From Flavobacterium psychrophilum (GTDB lineage: Bacteria; Bacteroidota; Bacteroidia; Flavobacteriales; Flavobacteriaceae): 64,000 bases of DNA. A program made the position numbers and the translations under genes. Below are positions 17,583 to 26,255 of this stretch, in pieces; position 1 is the stretch's first letter; the number at the start of each line of letters is the position of its first letter. Under the pieces are notes generated by a model, which made no database searches, was not told where the DNA came from, and saw only the letters and a list, made by a program, of their open reading frames with translations. Location of the stretch: contig CAMDDB010000002.1 in NCBI GenBank assembly GCA_945890865.1, positions 62,001 through 126,000 of the forward strand, read 5' to 3'.

Positions 17583-19846
17583 TATCGAATAATCATTACT
17601 TTTTTTACGTTAGTCTCTAAGCCGTCTTCTGAGGAAATAAAAATCAGGTATACCCCTGATGCTACTTTGTATTTTCCGAAGGCGGAAGTATCCCACTCAA
17701 TCGTGCCTCCTGCAGTAGTGGTTTCGTGCACTAAATTTCCTTCGATATCGGTAATTTTTACGGTAGCCTTATCGGTCAATCCGCTAATTTTAACCGTTCC
17801 CGAAAAACCCGGTCGAACCGGATTTGGATACACGTATACATCGGCTAAATTATCGCTGGGCTGTGTAGATGTTCCTAAAAAAGATACCATGCCTTTATCG
17901 GTTGCAAAAAAAACTTCGCCGGTTACCCCATCTATTTCAATATCTGTGACGTTATTACTAGGTAATGGCGAATTGTCTTTTGAAAATTGATAAAGAGTCT
18001 CTTGTCCATTAGCAGCTACCAAGAAAACGCCTCCATTTTCTATCGCAACCCATTTCCGATTGGCGCCATCTACGGCAATGTCTACGATCAATTGTTGGTA
18101 AAATAACTCTTGCGCCAAATCTCCTTCTTGGATAATTATACTGGACACATTGAGTTCATCTTGACGTACAAATTGATCCACGCTAGATAATACTCTAAGT
18201 CCTGCCGCAGTTCCAATCCAGAGTTGGTTTCGTTTGTCTATTGCTACACACAACACATTGGTAGACGGCAATCCGCTTTCGGTGTTGATGACCAAAGTTT
18301 TATTGTTTTGAATGTCATTAAAAGCGATCACCCCATCATCCCGTGTGGGAAGCCACTTGGTTTGATTCTTGTCGATCGCCATTGGGGCAAACCTTCCATT
18401 TGTGATGTAATCTCCGATGTCATAGGATTGCCATTGATTAGAGGCGCGAAGTACTTTTAAGGCTTTATCGGTTCCTCGATTGGTTACCCATAAATTTCCA
18501 TCTTTATCAAATGCGGGGCTATTTATTCTGAAATCTTGAATATTTGCTGCGAGCGACTCTATGCCATCGGGTCCTGAATTTGTATCATTAAAAAGTACTA
18601 TGTCTTGGTTGTTAATCTTTAAAACTCCTGAATAATAGGATGTTGCATAAACTAAATTTGGATTAATTGGACTAACCGCTAGGTCTGAAATTGATTTTGC
18701 TTCCAATAAACTTTCATAGGGAATTGTTTCCCAACCATTACTAGCAGAATATTTGGTGATCCCATATTCATCTAAAGGATACGGGTTGTAATCAAAGGTA
18801 TAATCTCCGTAGACTGTCCATAAAAAATCGGGTGCTTTTTTTACTCTAAATATTAAATTTCGCAATGGGCCATTTGGCGATATCTTTTCAAAAGTATTAG
18901 GATTTGGCAATTCGGTGGAAAACAGCCCATCCTTTTGAGTACCGATATATATTTTATTTCCCACAACCGTAGCTGCTGTAAATGCTGCCGAAATATCAGG
19001 AATAGTAGTAATATTTGCGAGTTGGGAAAAGGCTTGATTTAAAACAAAAACGTGATTCAATGTTGTGATAATTAACTGAGAGCCGTTGGTTTTTAGTTTT
19101 AATCCGGGTTGGGTTTGATTGAGAATAACCTGTGGCGAGGATCCATTAAATTTATAGGTTTTTGCATCGGCATTCATGGCAATTAATTGATTGTTGAAGG
19201 TCACAATCCCGGTCCAAGTTCCCGTAGTAAAAGTTTGCCATTGATTGAAATCGAAGAGGTTAGGGTTGGAAACTGTTGCTTTTCGAATGCCAAAATCGCG
19301 GGTAACCGCATATATTTCGTTTCCTAAAACAGTAGTTTGCATAACGCCGGTTTCTTCGCCGGTAGTTCCAATAAAATAGGTGCTAATAAATTCTAATGTT
19401 GTGGTATCTACTACCGATATGCCATAATCTGTAGCTATGTATAAACGGCCGTTGTGTTCATACAAATCATTGATTTTCTTTTTATTGGGCGCTACGGGGA
19501 CTTCGTTGATAATGTCAACTTTGGTGGTCACCGATCCGTCGGGTTGAAGGACTAAGAGTAATCCATTTGAGTTTCCCGCAAAAATTTTGCGTGTAGTTTC
19601 TGAATAATGAATGGCGGTAATGAATTCGGGTTTAAACCCAGTAATTGAATTGTGAATAGTTGTTTCGGAAGTGGCCGTTGTTTGAGTAAAAACAGTGTTT
19701 TGAGTGGCGGCCAACATTTGGACAGAACTGCCTTCTACATCTACAATTTCATTGTACGAAAAATAGCCTTTCCATAGTTGATTGTTGGGTTGCGAAAACA
19801 CAACTTGGAAAAGAAAAAAAACAAAAATGTACACCGATTGCTTCAT
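17582..19846 (-). CDS. porZ: type IX secretion system protein PorZ
   Basis: This 754-residue exported protein matches PorZ, the surface component of the type IX secretion attachment complex that works with the PorU sortase and delivers anionic LPS. After a signal peptide (MKQSVYIFVFFLFQVVFSQ) come two beta-propeller regions of two-component-regulator-propeller type, with repeats such as DKNQTKWLPTRDDGVIAFND and DKRNQLWIGTAAGLRVL, then a C-terminal type A sorting domain from about 670 with VYPNPVRPGFSGTV and ending KKVMIIR. That domain order and the position next to recO support PorZ over a generic propeller protein. It starts downstream of a TATATTTG box. Confidence 0.92.
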   Translation of the reverse strand: MKQSVYIFVFFLFQVVFSQPNNQLWKGYFSYNEIVDVEGSSVQMLAATQNTVFTQTTATSETTIHNSITGFKPEFITAIHYSETTRKIFAGNSNGLLLVLQPDGSVTTKVDIINEVPVAPNKKKINDLYEHNGRLYIATDYGISVVDTTTLEFISTYFIGTTGEETGVMQTTVLGNEIYAVTRDFGIRKATVSNPNLFDFNQWQTFTTGTWTGIVTFNNQLIAMNADAKTYKFNGSSPQVILNQTQPGLKLKTNGSQLIITTLNHVFVLNQAFSQLANITTIPDISAAFTAATVVGNKIYIGTQKDGLFSTELPNPNTFEKISPNGPLRNLIFRVKKAPDFLWTVYGDYTFDYNPYPLDEYGITKYSASNGWETIPYESLLEAKSISDLAVSPINPNLVYATSYYSGVLKINNQDIVLFNDTNSGPDGIESLAANIQDFRINSPAFDKDGNLWVTNRGTDKALKVLRASNQWQSYDIGDYITNGRFAPMAIDKNQTKWLPTRDDGVIAFNDIQNNKTLVINTESGLPSTNVLCVAIDKRNQLWIGTAAGLRVLSSVDQFVRQDELNVSSIIIQEGDLAQELFYQQLIVDIAVDGANRKWVAIENGGVFLVAANGQETLYQFSKDNSPLPSNNVTDIEIDGVTGEVFFATDKGMVSFLGTSTQPSDNLADVYVYPNPVRPGFSGTVKISGLTDKATVKITDIEGNLVHETTTAGGTIEWDTSAFGKYKVASGVYLIFISSEDGLETNVKKVMIIR

Positions 19847-19861
19847 TCGAATTATTTACTA

Positions 19862-19869
19862 CAAATATA
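19862..19869 (-). promoter_or_regulatory. -7 promoter box for porZ-recO
   Basis: TATATTTG on the minus strand, 15 bases before the porZ start. No clear TTG at 17-23 bases upstream. Confidence 0.4.
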
Positions 19870-19913
19870 CTATAAACGAATTAATTTCGATTTTGATATC
19901 TATTCCAAAAAAA

Positions 19914-19939
19914 AGCGCCTTCAAATGAATGAAAGCGCT
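19914..19939 (-). terminator. gdhA terminator
   Basis: On the minus strand AGCGCTTTCA and TGAAGGCGCT pair over 10 bp (one G-U) around a 6-base loop, followed by eight T residues. It begins 22 bases after the gdhA stop. Confidence 0.88.
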
Positions 19940-19961
19940 AAATTATTTTAAACCAATTGGG

Positions 19962-21305
19962 TTATACAACTCCTTGAGCAAGCATTGCATCGGCAACTTT
20001 AACGAAACCTGCAATATTGGCACCTTTCACATAATCAACATAACCCGTAGCGTCCGAACCATATTTTAGACAAGCTGCGTGAATATTTGCCATAATTGCT
20101 TTTAGTCTGTCGTCTACTTCTTCTGAAGTCCAACTTAAACGTAAAGAATTTTGTGACATTTCAAGACCAGAGGTAGCAACACCACCAGCATTTGAAGCTT
20201 TTCCTGGAGCAAATAATATTTTTGCATTTTGAAATACGATAACTGCTTCTGGCGTAGAAGGCATATTTGCCCCTTCAGCCACACAGATACATCCGTTTGC
20301 AACTAATGTTTTAGCTTCTTCTTCATTTAACTCATTTTGAGTAGCGCAAGGAAGTGCAATATCACATTTAACTTCCCATGGACGTTTTCCTGCTACGAAT
20401 TTTGCATTAGGATATTTAGTTACATAATCAGAAATTCTTCCGTAGTTAACGTTTTTAATTTCCATTACATATGCCAATTTCTCAGCTGTAATTCCATCTG
20501 CATCGTAAATGTATCCAGAAGAATCGGACATTGTTACTACTTTACCACCCAATTGCGTGGCTTTTTCAGTGGCATATTGTGCCACATTTCCAGATCCAGA
20601 AACTACTACAGTTTTCCCTGTAAAGCTGTCTCCTTTAGTAGCAAGCATGCTTTGTGCAAAATACACATCGCCATATCCTGTAGCTTCCGGACGGATTAAT
20701 GAACCTCCAAAAGAGATTCCTTTTCCGGTTAAAACTCCAGTAAATTCATTTCTTAATCTTTTATATTGACCAAACATGTAGCCAACTTCTCTTCCACCCA
20801 CACCAATATCTCCAGCAGGAACGTCAGTATCAGCACCAATATGTTTTGATAATTCGGTCATGAAAGCTTGACAAAACTTCATGATTTCAATATCAGATTT
20901 CCCTTTGGGATCAAAATCAGCTCCTCCTTTTCCTCCACCCATTGGCAAAGTTGTTAAGCTATTTTTGAACGTTTGCTCGAAAGCTAAAAATTTCAAAATA
21001 CTTAAATTTACAGATGGATGAAAACGAATTCCTCCTTTATAGGGTCCGATAGCAGAGTTCATTTGAATTCTATACCCTCTATTAACTTGAGTTTTACCAG
21101 CATCGTCAATCCATGTTACTCGAAACATGATAACTCTTTCTGGCTCAACCATTCTTTCCAAAAGCATTTTGCCTTCGTACTTTTTATTTTCTTCGATAAA
21201 TGGAATTACTGTTTCAGCTACTTCCTTAACTGCTTGTAAAAATTCTGACTCATTAGGGTTTTTTTTAGCAACCGCTTCAATAAAGTTGTGGATACTTTGT
21301 GTCAT
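19962..21305 (-). CDS. gdhA: NADP-type glutamate dehydrogenase
   Basis: This 447-residue cytoplasmic enzyme interconverts 2-oxoglutarate plus ammonium and L-glutamate. Its length and the N-terminal region match the hexameric NADP-dependent small-subunit group. The catalytic lysine is K126 in PMGGGKGGADF, preceded by GPYKGGIRFHPSVN; the nucleotide-binding fold begins at VVVSGSGNVAQYA and the C-terminal SNAGGVATSGLEMSQN is conserved. It is a single-gene transcription unit with a promoter box about 48 bases upstream and a strong terminator downstream. Cofactor preference is inferred from family. Confidence 0.95.
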   Translation of the reverse strand: MTQSIHNFIEAVAKKNPNESEFLQAVKEVAETVIPFIEENKKYEGKMLLERMVEPERVIMFRVTWIDDAGKTQVNRGYRIQMNSAIGPYKGGIRFHPSVNLSILKFLAFEQTFKNSLTTLPMGGGKGGADFDPKGKSDIEIMKFCQAFMTELSKHIGADTDVPAGDIGVGGREVGYMFGQYKRLRNEFTGVLTGKGISFGGSLIRPEATGYGDVYFAQSMLATKGDSFTGKTVVVSGSGNVAQYATEKATQLGGKVVTMSDSSGYIYDADGITAEKLAYVMEIKNVNYGRISDYVTKYPNAKFVAGKRPWEVKCDIALPCATQNELNEEEAKTLVANGCICVAEGANMPSTPEAVIVFQNAKILFAPGKASNAGGVATSGLEMSQNSLRLSWTSEEVDDRLKAIMANIHAACLKYGSDATGYVDYVKGANIAGFVKVADAMLAQGVV

Positions 21306-21352
21306 AAATTATGATATTAATGTTTTAAGAAAACGTTTTCGTAATAATTCGA

Positions 21353-21360
21353 CAAATATA
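21353..21360 (-). promoter_or_regulatory. -7 promoter box for gdhA
   Basis: TATATTTG on the minus strand, 47 bases before gdhA. At the -33 position there is ATG rather than TTG after a 19-base spacer. The rest of the 200-base gap up to 21508 shows only AT-rich DNA. Confidence 0.4.
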
Positions 21361-21508
21361 CATTTTATTAAAATAATGCCATACTTTTTTTTGAATTCTC
21401 ATAACTATTATATTTTTCTTACTACTTTTTGATAATTGTTGAAGTTACTCACTCATTTTATATCTATTTCCGCTTTTTTTGTATGGATATAAGTGATTTA
21501 TTTTATTT

Positions 21509-22651
21509 TTATCTAAATGCTTGTTCGATATCGGCAAGTAAATCGGCAATATCTTCTACCCCTACACTTAGTCTTACTAAGTCGTCAGTAATTCCTACTT
21601 CAAGTCGCTTGTCTTCAGGAATGGATGCGTGGGTCATTAATGCCGGATGGTTGGCTAACGATTCTACTCCGCCAAGAGATTCTGCTAACGTGAATACTTT
21701 TAGTTTTTCTAAAAAGGAAATGGAGTCTGCTTTTTTTCCTGTTTTAAAAGTGAAAGATACCATTCCCCCAAAACCACTCATTTGCTTTTTAGCAATGTCA
21801 TGGTGCGGATGATCTGGCAACCCAGGATAATACACCCGTTCCACATTGGGATGGTTACTTAAAAATTCGGCTACTTTTATTCCGTTTTCACAATGCCTTT
21901 GAACACGTAAATGCAAGGTTTTAATTCCTCTCAACACCAAAAAAGAATCCATTGGCCCTAAGGTTGCGCCTGTTGCAAATTGCTTAAAATGCAATTCTTC
22001 GCCCAACGTTTTGTCTTTTACAATTAAGGCTCCAGCAATAACATCGCTATGGCCCCCTAGATACTTAGTTGCCGAATGCATTACAATATCTGCTCCGAGG
22101 TCTAGGGGTTTTTGCAAATAGGGTGTTGCGAAAGTATTATCCACTGCAAATAAAATATTATGCTTTTTAGTGATTTTGGCAATTTCTTGGATATCGGCCA
22201 ATTTCATTAACGGATTGGTTGGCGTTTCCACCCAAACTAATTTGGTGTTTTCATTAATTAACGATTGGAATTTTTCCAAATCATTCATATCTACAAAATG
22301 AAATTGGATGCCGCTATCTTTATATAATCGAGTAAATAATCGATAGGTTCCGCCGTATAAATCGTCCATGGCAATAATTTCATCGCCCGCTTTGAACATG
22401 CGTAATAAACAATCGGTTGCTGCTAATCCCGAAGAAAACGCTAAGCCTCTAGCGCCATTTTCAATACTCGCTAGGGCATCTTCCAAGGCGGTTCTAGTTG
22501 GGTTTGCCGCTCTACTGTACTCATAATCCCCTACTGGTTTTCCGGGACTCGTTTGCACATAGGTCGATGTTTGAAATACGGGTGGCATTACTGATCCGGT
22601 TACTTTTTCATGGTGTTGTCCTCCATGAATGGTTTTGGTATTGAATTTCAT
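21509..22651 (-). CDS. cystathionine gamma-synthase/lyase-type PLP enzyme
   Basis: This 380-residue enzyme belongs to the trans-sulfuration family that moves sulfur between cysteine and homocysteine. The cofactor lysine is K196 in HSATKYLGGHSDV; SSGLAATDC near 73-81 and DDLYGGTYRLF near 96-106 bind the phosphate and substrate, and the active-site Y-x-R motif is present as YEYSRAANPTR near 43-53. Synthase (metB) and lyase (metC, cystathionine gamma-lyase) activities cannot be told apart from these residues. It is divergent from the ArsC-like gene with 81 bases between their starts. Confidence 0.9.
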   Translation of the reverse strand: MKFNTKTIHGGQHHEKVTGSVMPPVFQTSTYVQTSPGKPVGDYEYSRAANPTRTALEDALASIENGARGLAFSSGLAATDCLLRMFKAGDEIIAMDDLYGGTYRLFTRLYKDSGIQFHFVDMNDLEKFQSLINENTKLVWVETPTNPLMKLADIQEIAKITKKHNILFAVDNTFATPYLQKPLDLGADIVMHSATKYLGGHSDVIAGALIVKDKTLGEELHFKQFATGATLGPMDSFLVLRGIKTLHLRVQRHCENGIKVAEFLSNHPNVERVYYPGLPDHPHHDIAKKQMSGFGGMVSFTFKTGKKADSISFLEKLKVFTLAESLGGVESLANHPALMTHASIPEDKRLEVGITDDLVRLSVGVEDIADLLADIEQAFR

Positions 22652-22667
22652 TCGAAATATTTTTTTA

Positions 22668-22675
22668 CAAAATTA
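22668..22675 (-). promoter_or_regulatory. -7 promoter box for the cystathionine gamma-synthase-like gene
   Basis: TAATTTTG on the minus strand, 16 bases before the start; TTG occurs 15 bases upstream of it, a little short of the usual spacing. Confidence 0.4.
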
Positions 22676-22700
22676 CTGATTTTTAGAATTCAAAAGACTG

Positions 22701-22708
22701 TATTTTTG
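22701..22708 (+). promoter_or_regulatory. -7 promoter box for the ArsC-like gene
   Basis: TATTTTTG, 24 bases before the ATG at 22733, within the divergent control region. No TTG at standard spacing. Confidence 0.4.
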
Positions 22709-22732
22709 TAGCTGCTAATAAAAAACCACAAA

Positions 22733-23089
22733 ATGAACAAAATATACTACTTAGCGTCGTGTGATACCTGCCGAAAAATCATTAAATCGTTACCTAATGC
22801 TGACCGATTAACGTTTATAGACATTCGTCAAAATCCAATTTCGGGAAGTGATTTAGAAGAAATGTACCAACTTTCAGGAAGTTATGAAGCGCTATTCAGT
22901 AAAAAAGCACAATTGTATAAATCCTTAGGTTTAAAAGATAAAAATTTAACGGAAGCCGATTATAAAAAATATCTTTTAGAACATTATACCTTTTTAAGTC
23001 GTCCTGTTGTTCTTTTTAATAATGAAATTTTTATCGGTAACACACAGCCCAATGTCCTTAAATTAACAAAAGCTCTTCAAAGTGTCTAA
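22733..23089 (+). CDS. ArsC/Spx-family thioredoxin-fold protein
   Basis: This 118-residue protein has the ArsC/Spx/YffB thioredoxin fold. It begins MNKIYYLASCDTCRK with a C10-x-x-C13 redox pair, and has the RPVVLFNNEIFIGN segment typical of the family near 93-106, where ArsC arginines contact substrate. True arsenate reductases of this family use C12 with three arginines; conservation of these is incomplete, so arsenate reduction should not be assumed and a glutathione- or thiol-linked redox role or Spx-like regulation remains possible. No ars genes are adjacent. The next gene overlaps its last 8 bases, implying translational coupling. Confidence 0.85.
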   Translation: MNKIYYLASCDTCRKIIKSLPNADRLTFIDIRQNPISGSDLEEMYQLSGSYEALFSKKAQLYKSLGLKDKNLTEADYKKYLLEHYTFLSRPVVLFNNEIFIGNTQPNVLKLTKALQSV

Positions 23090-23975
23090 AAGAAATTGGG
23101 CATTATTTGCCGCAACCTTAGTGTCCATCATTTACGGCGTAACCTTTACGATTGCTAAAGATGTTATGCCGAAATATGTCGATGCCTTTGGGTTTATCGT
23201 ATTGCGGGTAGGCGGATCGGTGGTGTTGTTTTGGTTGCTTTCCATTTTTGGCCCCAAAGAAAAAATTGCCAAAGCCGATTTTCCCAGAATAATTGCGGCA
23301 GCCTTGTTTGGTGTTGCAATAAACATGTTAACCTTCTTTAAAGGACTGAGTTATACTTCGCCCATTATGGGAGCTGTTTTGATGGTAACCACGCCTATGA
23401 TTGTTTTGGTGTTGTCGGCTTTCATCATGAAAGAACGCATGAAAAATCGAAAATTAATAGGTATTGTTTTAGGATTGGCTGGAACAACTACCTTAATTCT
23501 ATATGGTAAATCAATGGTGAATGCGCCCAATGCCACATTAGGAAATCTATTGGTATTTATCAATGCTGTTTCTTACGGATTTTATTTGATTATCGTAAAA
23601 AAATTAATGGATAAATACAACGCGTTTACGTTTGTAAAGTGGATTTATACCTTTGGATTCTTGATGGTATTGCCTTTTGGTTGGAGTGAATTTCAAGCCA
23701 TAGATTTTGGGCATTTACCAACGGATATTTTCTGGAAAATTGGGTTTGTAGTCGTATTTTCAACCTTCTTAACGTATTTACTCAATTTAGTTTCTATGCG
23801 CGAACTAAAACCCACAACCGTGGCCGTTTTTATTTATTTACAACCGCTTTTTGCTACTATTTTTGCCGTAAGTCTAGGCAAAGACGAATTGAATTGGGTA
23901 AAATTGCTTTCGGCAGTGTTGATATTTATTGGCGTTTATTTGGTCACCCAGAAAAAAGTGCCTAGTGAAAAGTAA
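23082..23975 (+). CDS. EamA/DMT-superfamily transporter
   Basis: This 297-residue inner-membrane protein has about ten hydrophobic segments arranged as two EamA repeats (roughly 5-140 and 150-290), the pattern of drug/metabolite transporters. Typical features are VLRVGGSVVLFWLL in the first repeat and ELKPTTVAVFIYLQPLFATIF in the second. It starts with GTG at 23082, inside the stop region of the ArsC-like gene (8-base overlap), so the two are coupled. Substrate and direction are unknown. The last codons merge into a 7-base-period repeat. Confidence 0.88.
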   Translation: MSKRNWALFAATLVSIIYGVTFTIAKDVMPKYVDAFGFIVLRVGGSVVLFWLLSIFGPKEKIAKADFPRIIAAALFGVAINMLTFFKGLSYTSPIMGAVLMVTTPMIVLVLSAFIMKERMKNRKLIGIVLGLAGTTTLILYGKSMVNAPNATLGNLLVFINAVSYGFYLIIVKKLMDKYNAFTFVKWIYTFGFLMVLPFGWSEFQAIDFGHLPTDIFWKIGFVVVFSTFLTYLLNLVSMRELKPTTVAVFIYLQPLFATIFAVSLGKDELNWVKLLSAVLIFIGVYLVTQKKVPSEK

Positions 23976-23984
23976 CTAGCATTT
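23957..23984. repeat. 7-base-period repeat, units starting AGT/AGC
   Basis: Four units AGTGCCT, AGTGAAA, AGTAACT, AGCATTT, covering the last codons and stop of the transporter gene. Confidence 0.5.
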
Positions 23985-23995
23985 TTGAAAAAACC

Positions 23996-24030
23996 AATCA
24001 CTATTCCCTGCTAACTAATTACTAAGAACT
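23996..24030. repeat. 7-base-period repeat, consensus AATNACT
   Basis: Five units AATCACT, ATTCCCT, GCTAACT, AATTACT, AAGAACT; every unit ends in CT. It lies just upstream of the yicC promoter box. Confidence 0.7.
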
Positions 24031-24035
24031 TTTCT

Positions 24036-24043
24036 TATCTTTG
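24036..24043 (+). promoter_or_regulatory. -7 promoter box for yicC-gmk-nadD
   Basis: TATCTTTG, 19 bases before the yicC ATG. The region where a -33 TTG would sit is occupied by the 7-base repeat at 23996-24030. Confidence 0.45.
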
Positions 24044-24062
24044 AGGACCTATTTAAAACAAT

Positions 24063-24923
24063 ATGATACAATCCATGACGGGTTTTGGGAAAGCTTCTTT
24101 GCAATTACCAACCAAAAAAATTACCGTAGAAATCAAATCGCTAAACAGTAAAGGTTTAGACTTAAATACACGCATGCCTTCTGTTTTTCGTGAAATGGAA
24201 TTGGGTTTGCGCAATCAAATTTCGCAACGATTAGAACGTGGTAAAGTCGATTTTTCACTTTATGTTGAAGTTACCGGTGAAGAAACGACTTCTAAAATCA
24301 ATGTGCCAATTGTAAATGGTTACATCAATCAAATGAAAGCCGTTATTCCTACTGCCGATGCAACCGAATTACTGAAAATGGCAGTTCGTATGCCCGATGC
24401 TTTAAAAACAGAGCGCGACGAAATTGATGCAACGGAATGGAAACAAATTCAAACCGTAATTGATGAAGCCATGGAAAATATCGCAAATTTCAGAAAAGAC
24501 GAAGGTGCTTCTTTGGAAAAAGAATTCCAATTGCGTATTTCCAACATCAATAATTTAATGAACGAAGCGGTTTCTTATGATGCCGAACGCGTGGAAACGG
24601 TAAAAACTCGTTTACGCACCGCTTTAGACGAATTAAAAGTGAATGTTGACGAAAATCGTTTCGAACAAGAATTGATTTTTTATTTGGAAAAATATGATAT
24701 TACCGAAGAAAAAGTGCGTTTAGGCAACCATTTGAACTATTTCATAGAAACGCTAAATGGGACGGAAGCAAACGGAAGAAAATTAGGGTTCATTACCCAA
24801 GAAATGGGAAGAGAAATCAACACCATGGGTTCAAAATCCAACCATACCGAAATGCAAAAATTGGTTGTGTTGATGAAAGATGAATTGGAAAAGATTAAGG
24901 AGCAAGTATTAAATGTACTTTAA
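24063..24923 (+). CDS. YicC/YloC family endoribonuclease-like protein
   Basis: This 286-residue cytoplasmic protein matches the YicC family, whose members act on RNA as endoribonucleases in E. coli and B. subtilis. The N-terminal signature MIQSMTGFGKASL and IKSLNSKGLDLN are present, and the C-terminal DUF1732 region shows GRKLGFITQEMGREINTMGSKSN. It precedes guanylate kinase, as in many bacteria, with an 88-base gap that holds two heptamer arrays. Confidence 0.93.
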   Translation: MIQSMTGFGKASLQLPTKKITVEIKSLNSKGLDLNTRMPSVFREMELGLRNQISQRLERGKVDFSLYVEVTGEETTSKINVPIVNGYINQMKAVIPTADATELLKMAVRMPDALKTERDEIDATEWKQIQTVIDEAMENIANFRKDEGASLEKEFQLRISNINNLMNEAVSYDAERVETVKTRLRTALDELKVNVDENRFEQELIFYLEKYDITEEKVRLGNHLNYFIETLNGTEANGRKLGFITQEMGREINTMGSKSNHTEMQKLVVLMKDELEKIKEQVLNVL

Positions 24924-24930
24924 AACTATG

Positions 24931-25008
24931 TGCCGTAAGCTTTAGGCTTTGGGCAAAACGTAACAATAAAAAAAGCTTAAAGCATATTGCCTAAAGCCTA
25001 AAGTAATA
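24931..25008. repeat. paired 7-base-period arrays forming a stem-loop before gmk
   Basis: First array 24931-24958: TGCCGTA, AGCTTTA, GGCTTTG, GGCAAAA. Second array 24974-25008: AGCTTAA, AGCATAT, TGCCTAA, AGCCTAA, AGTAATA. The two are roughly complementary: CTTTAGGCTTTGGGC (24940-24954) pairs with GCCTAAAGCCTAAAG (24989-25003) over 15 bp with one G-U, leaving a 34-base loop. The stem ends 8 bases before the gmk start. Confidence 0.8.
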
Positions 25009-25011
25009 AAA

Positions 25012-25584
25012 ATGAAAGGAAAATTATTAGTATTCTCAGCGCCTTCTGGTTCAGGAAAAACAACTATAGTAAGACATTTATTGTCTCAACCCGATTTGAA
25101 TTTAGAATTTTCGGTTTCATGCACCACGCGGGCGTCTCGCGGGGAAGAAGTTGACGGAAAAGATTATTATTTTATTTCTTGGGATACATTTAAAAAGCAC
25201 ATCAAAGCAGAAGATTTTGTGGAATGGGAAGAAGTATACACCGACAATTTCTATGGCACGTTAAAAACCGAAGTAGAACGCATATGGGCTTTAGGAAAAC
25301 ATGTAATTTTTGACATCGATGTGGCAGGAGGTTTGCGCATAAAGCATAAATTCCCAAACGAAACCTTAGCTGTTTTTGTGAAGCCGCCTAGTGTTGACGA
25401 ACTCAAACGCCGTTTAAAACAACGGTCTACAGAAAGTGAAGATAAAATAAACATGCGCATTGCCAAAGCATCTGTCGAATTAGCAACCGCACCACAGTTT
25501 GATACTATTATCAAAAATTATGATTTAGAAGTAGCCAAAGAAGATGCGTACAATTTGGTAAAAGATTTTATTAATAAAGAGTAA
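25012..25584 (+). CDS. gmk: guanylate kinase
   Basis: This 190-residue cytoplasmic enzyme phosphorylates GMP to GDP with ATP. It has the P-loop SAPSGSGKTT at 9-18, the GMP-binding CTTRASRGEEVDGKDYYF segment near 37-54, and the lid region RLKQRSTESEDKINMRIAKA. Length is standard. The start follows a predicted stem-loop formed by the repeat arrays between yicC and gmk, which could affect translation. nadD follows by 11 bases. Confidence 0.96.
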   Translation: MKGKLLVFSAPSGSGKTTIVRHLLSQPDLNLEFSVSCTTRASRGEEVDGKDYYFISWDTFKKHIKAEDFVEWEEVYTDNFYGTLKTEVERIWALGKHVIFDIDVAGGLRIKHKFPNETLAVFVKPPSVDELKRRLKQRSTESEDKINMRIAKASVELATAPQFDTIIKNYDLEVAKEDAYNLVKDFINKE

Positions 25585-25595
25585 TTAGTAAAATA

Positions 25596-26177
25596 ATGAG
25601 AATAGGTCTCTACTTCGGAACGTTTAATCCCATTCATATTGGGCATTTAATTATTGCCAATCATATGGCAGAAAATACCGATTTAGATCAAATATGGATG
25701 GTGGTTACGCCGCACAATCCGCAAAAAAAGAAAAACAGTTTATTAGGAGATTACCATCGTTTGGAGATGGTACATTTGGCAACTGAAGATTTTCAGAAAA
25801 TCCAACCTTCAGCTATCGAATTCAAATTACCGCAACCTAATTATACCGTACATACCCTTGCGCATTTGCAGGAAAAATTTCCAAAACACGCTTTTTCCTT
25901 ACTCATGGGCGAAGACAACTTGAACTCGTTACACAAATGGAAAAACTACGAAGTCATTTTGCAAAATCATGATATTTATGTCTACCCAAGATTCAATTCT
26001 GGTGAAATAGATGAACAATTTATCAATCATCCTAAAATTCATCGGGTAGGTGCTCCTATTATTGAATTGTCTTCCACATTCATTCGCGAAAGTATTAAAA
26101 AGGGCAAAAATATAGTTCCAATGTTACCCCATAAAGTTTGGGAATATTTGGATCACAATAACTTTTATAAAAAGTAG
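25596..26177 (+). CDS. nadD: nicotinate-nucleotide adenylyltransferase
   Basis: This 193-residue enzyme adenylates nicotinate mononucleotide to deamido-NAD, a late step of NAD synthesis. The nucleotidyltransferase motif GTFNPIHIGH (8-17) and the C-terminal ELSSTFIRESIKKGK, the ISSTxIR motif, are intact. It is the last gene of the yicC-gmk-nadD unit. The kynurenine-pathway genes elsewhere in the window could feed quinolinate into the same NAD pathway. Confidence 0.95.
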   Translation: MRIGLYFGTFNPIHIGHLIIANHMAENTDLDQIWMVVTPHNPQKKKNSLLGDYHRLEMVHLATEDFQKIQPSAIEFKLPQPNYTVHTLAHLQEKFPKHAFSLLMGEDNLNSLHKWKNYEVILQNHDIYVYPRFNSGEIDEQFINHPKIHRVGAPIIELSSTFIRESIKKGKNIVPMLPHKVWEYLDHNNFYKK

Positions 26178-26216
26178 ATTAACATTCTTTTACCATTCGT
26201 TCCCAATCACATTGTG

Positions 26217-26224
26217 TAACTTTG
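26217..26224 (+). promoter_or_regulatory. -7 promoter box for the iron alcohol dehydrogenase gene
   Basis: TAACTTTG, 31 bases before the ATG at 26256. Only a TTC occurs at the -33 position. Confidence 0.4.
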
Positions 26225-26255
26225 CCAAACTTCTTAACAAAATTCAGCTTAAATC

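Noticed and set aside
20337-20769. Overlapping plus-strand frames opposite gdhA
   Set aside because: Shadows of gdhA; codon use and composition fit the antisense of a conserved enzyme.
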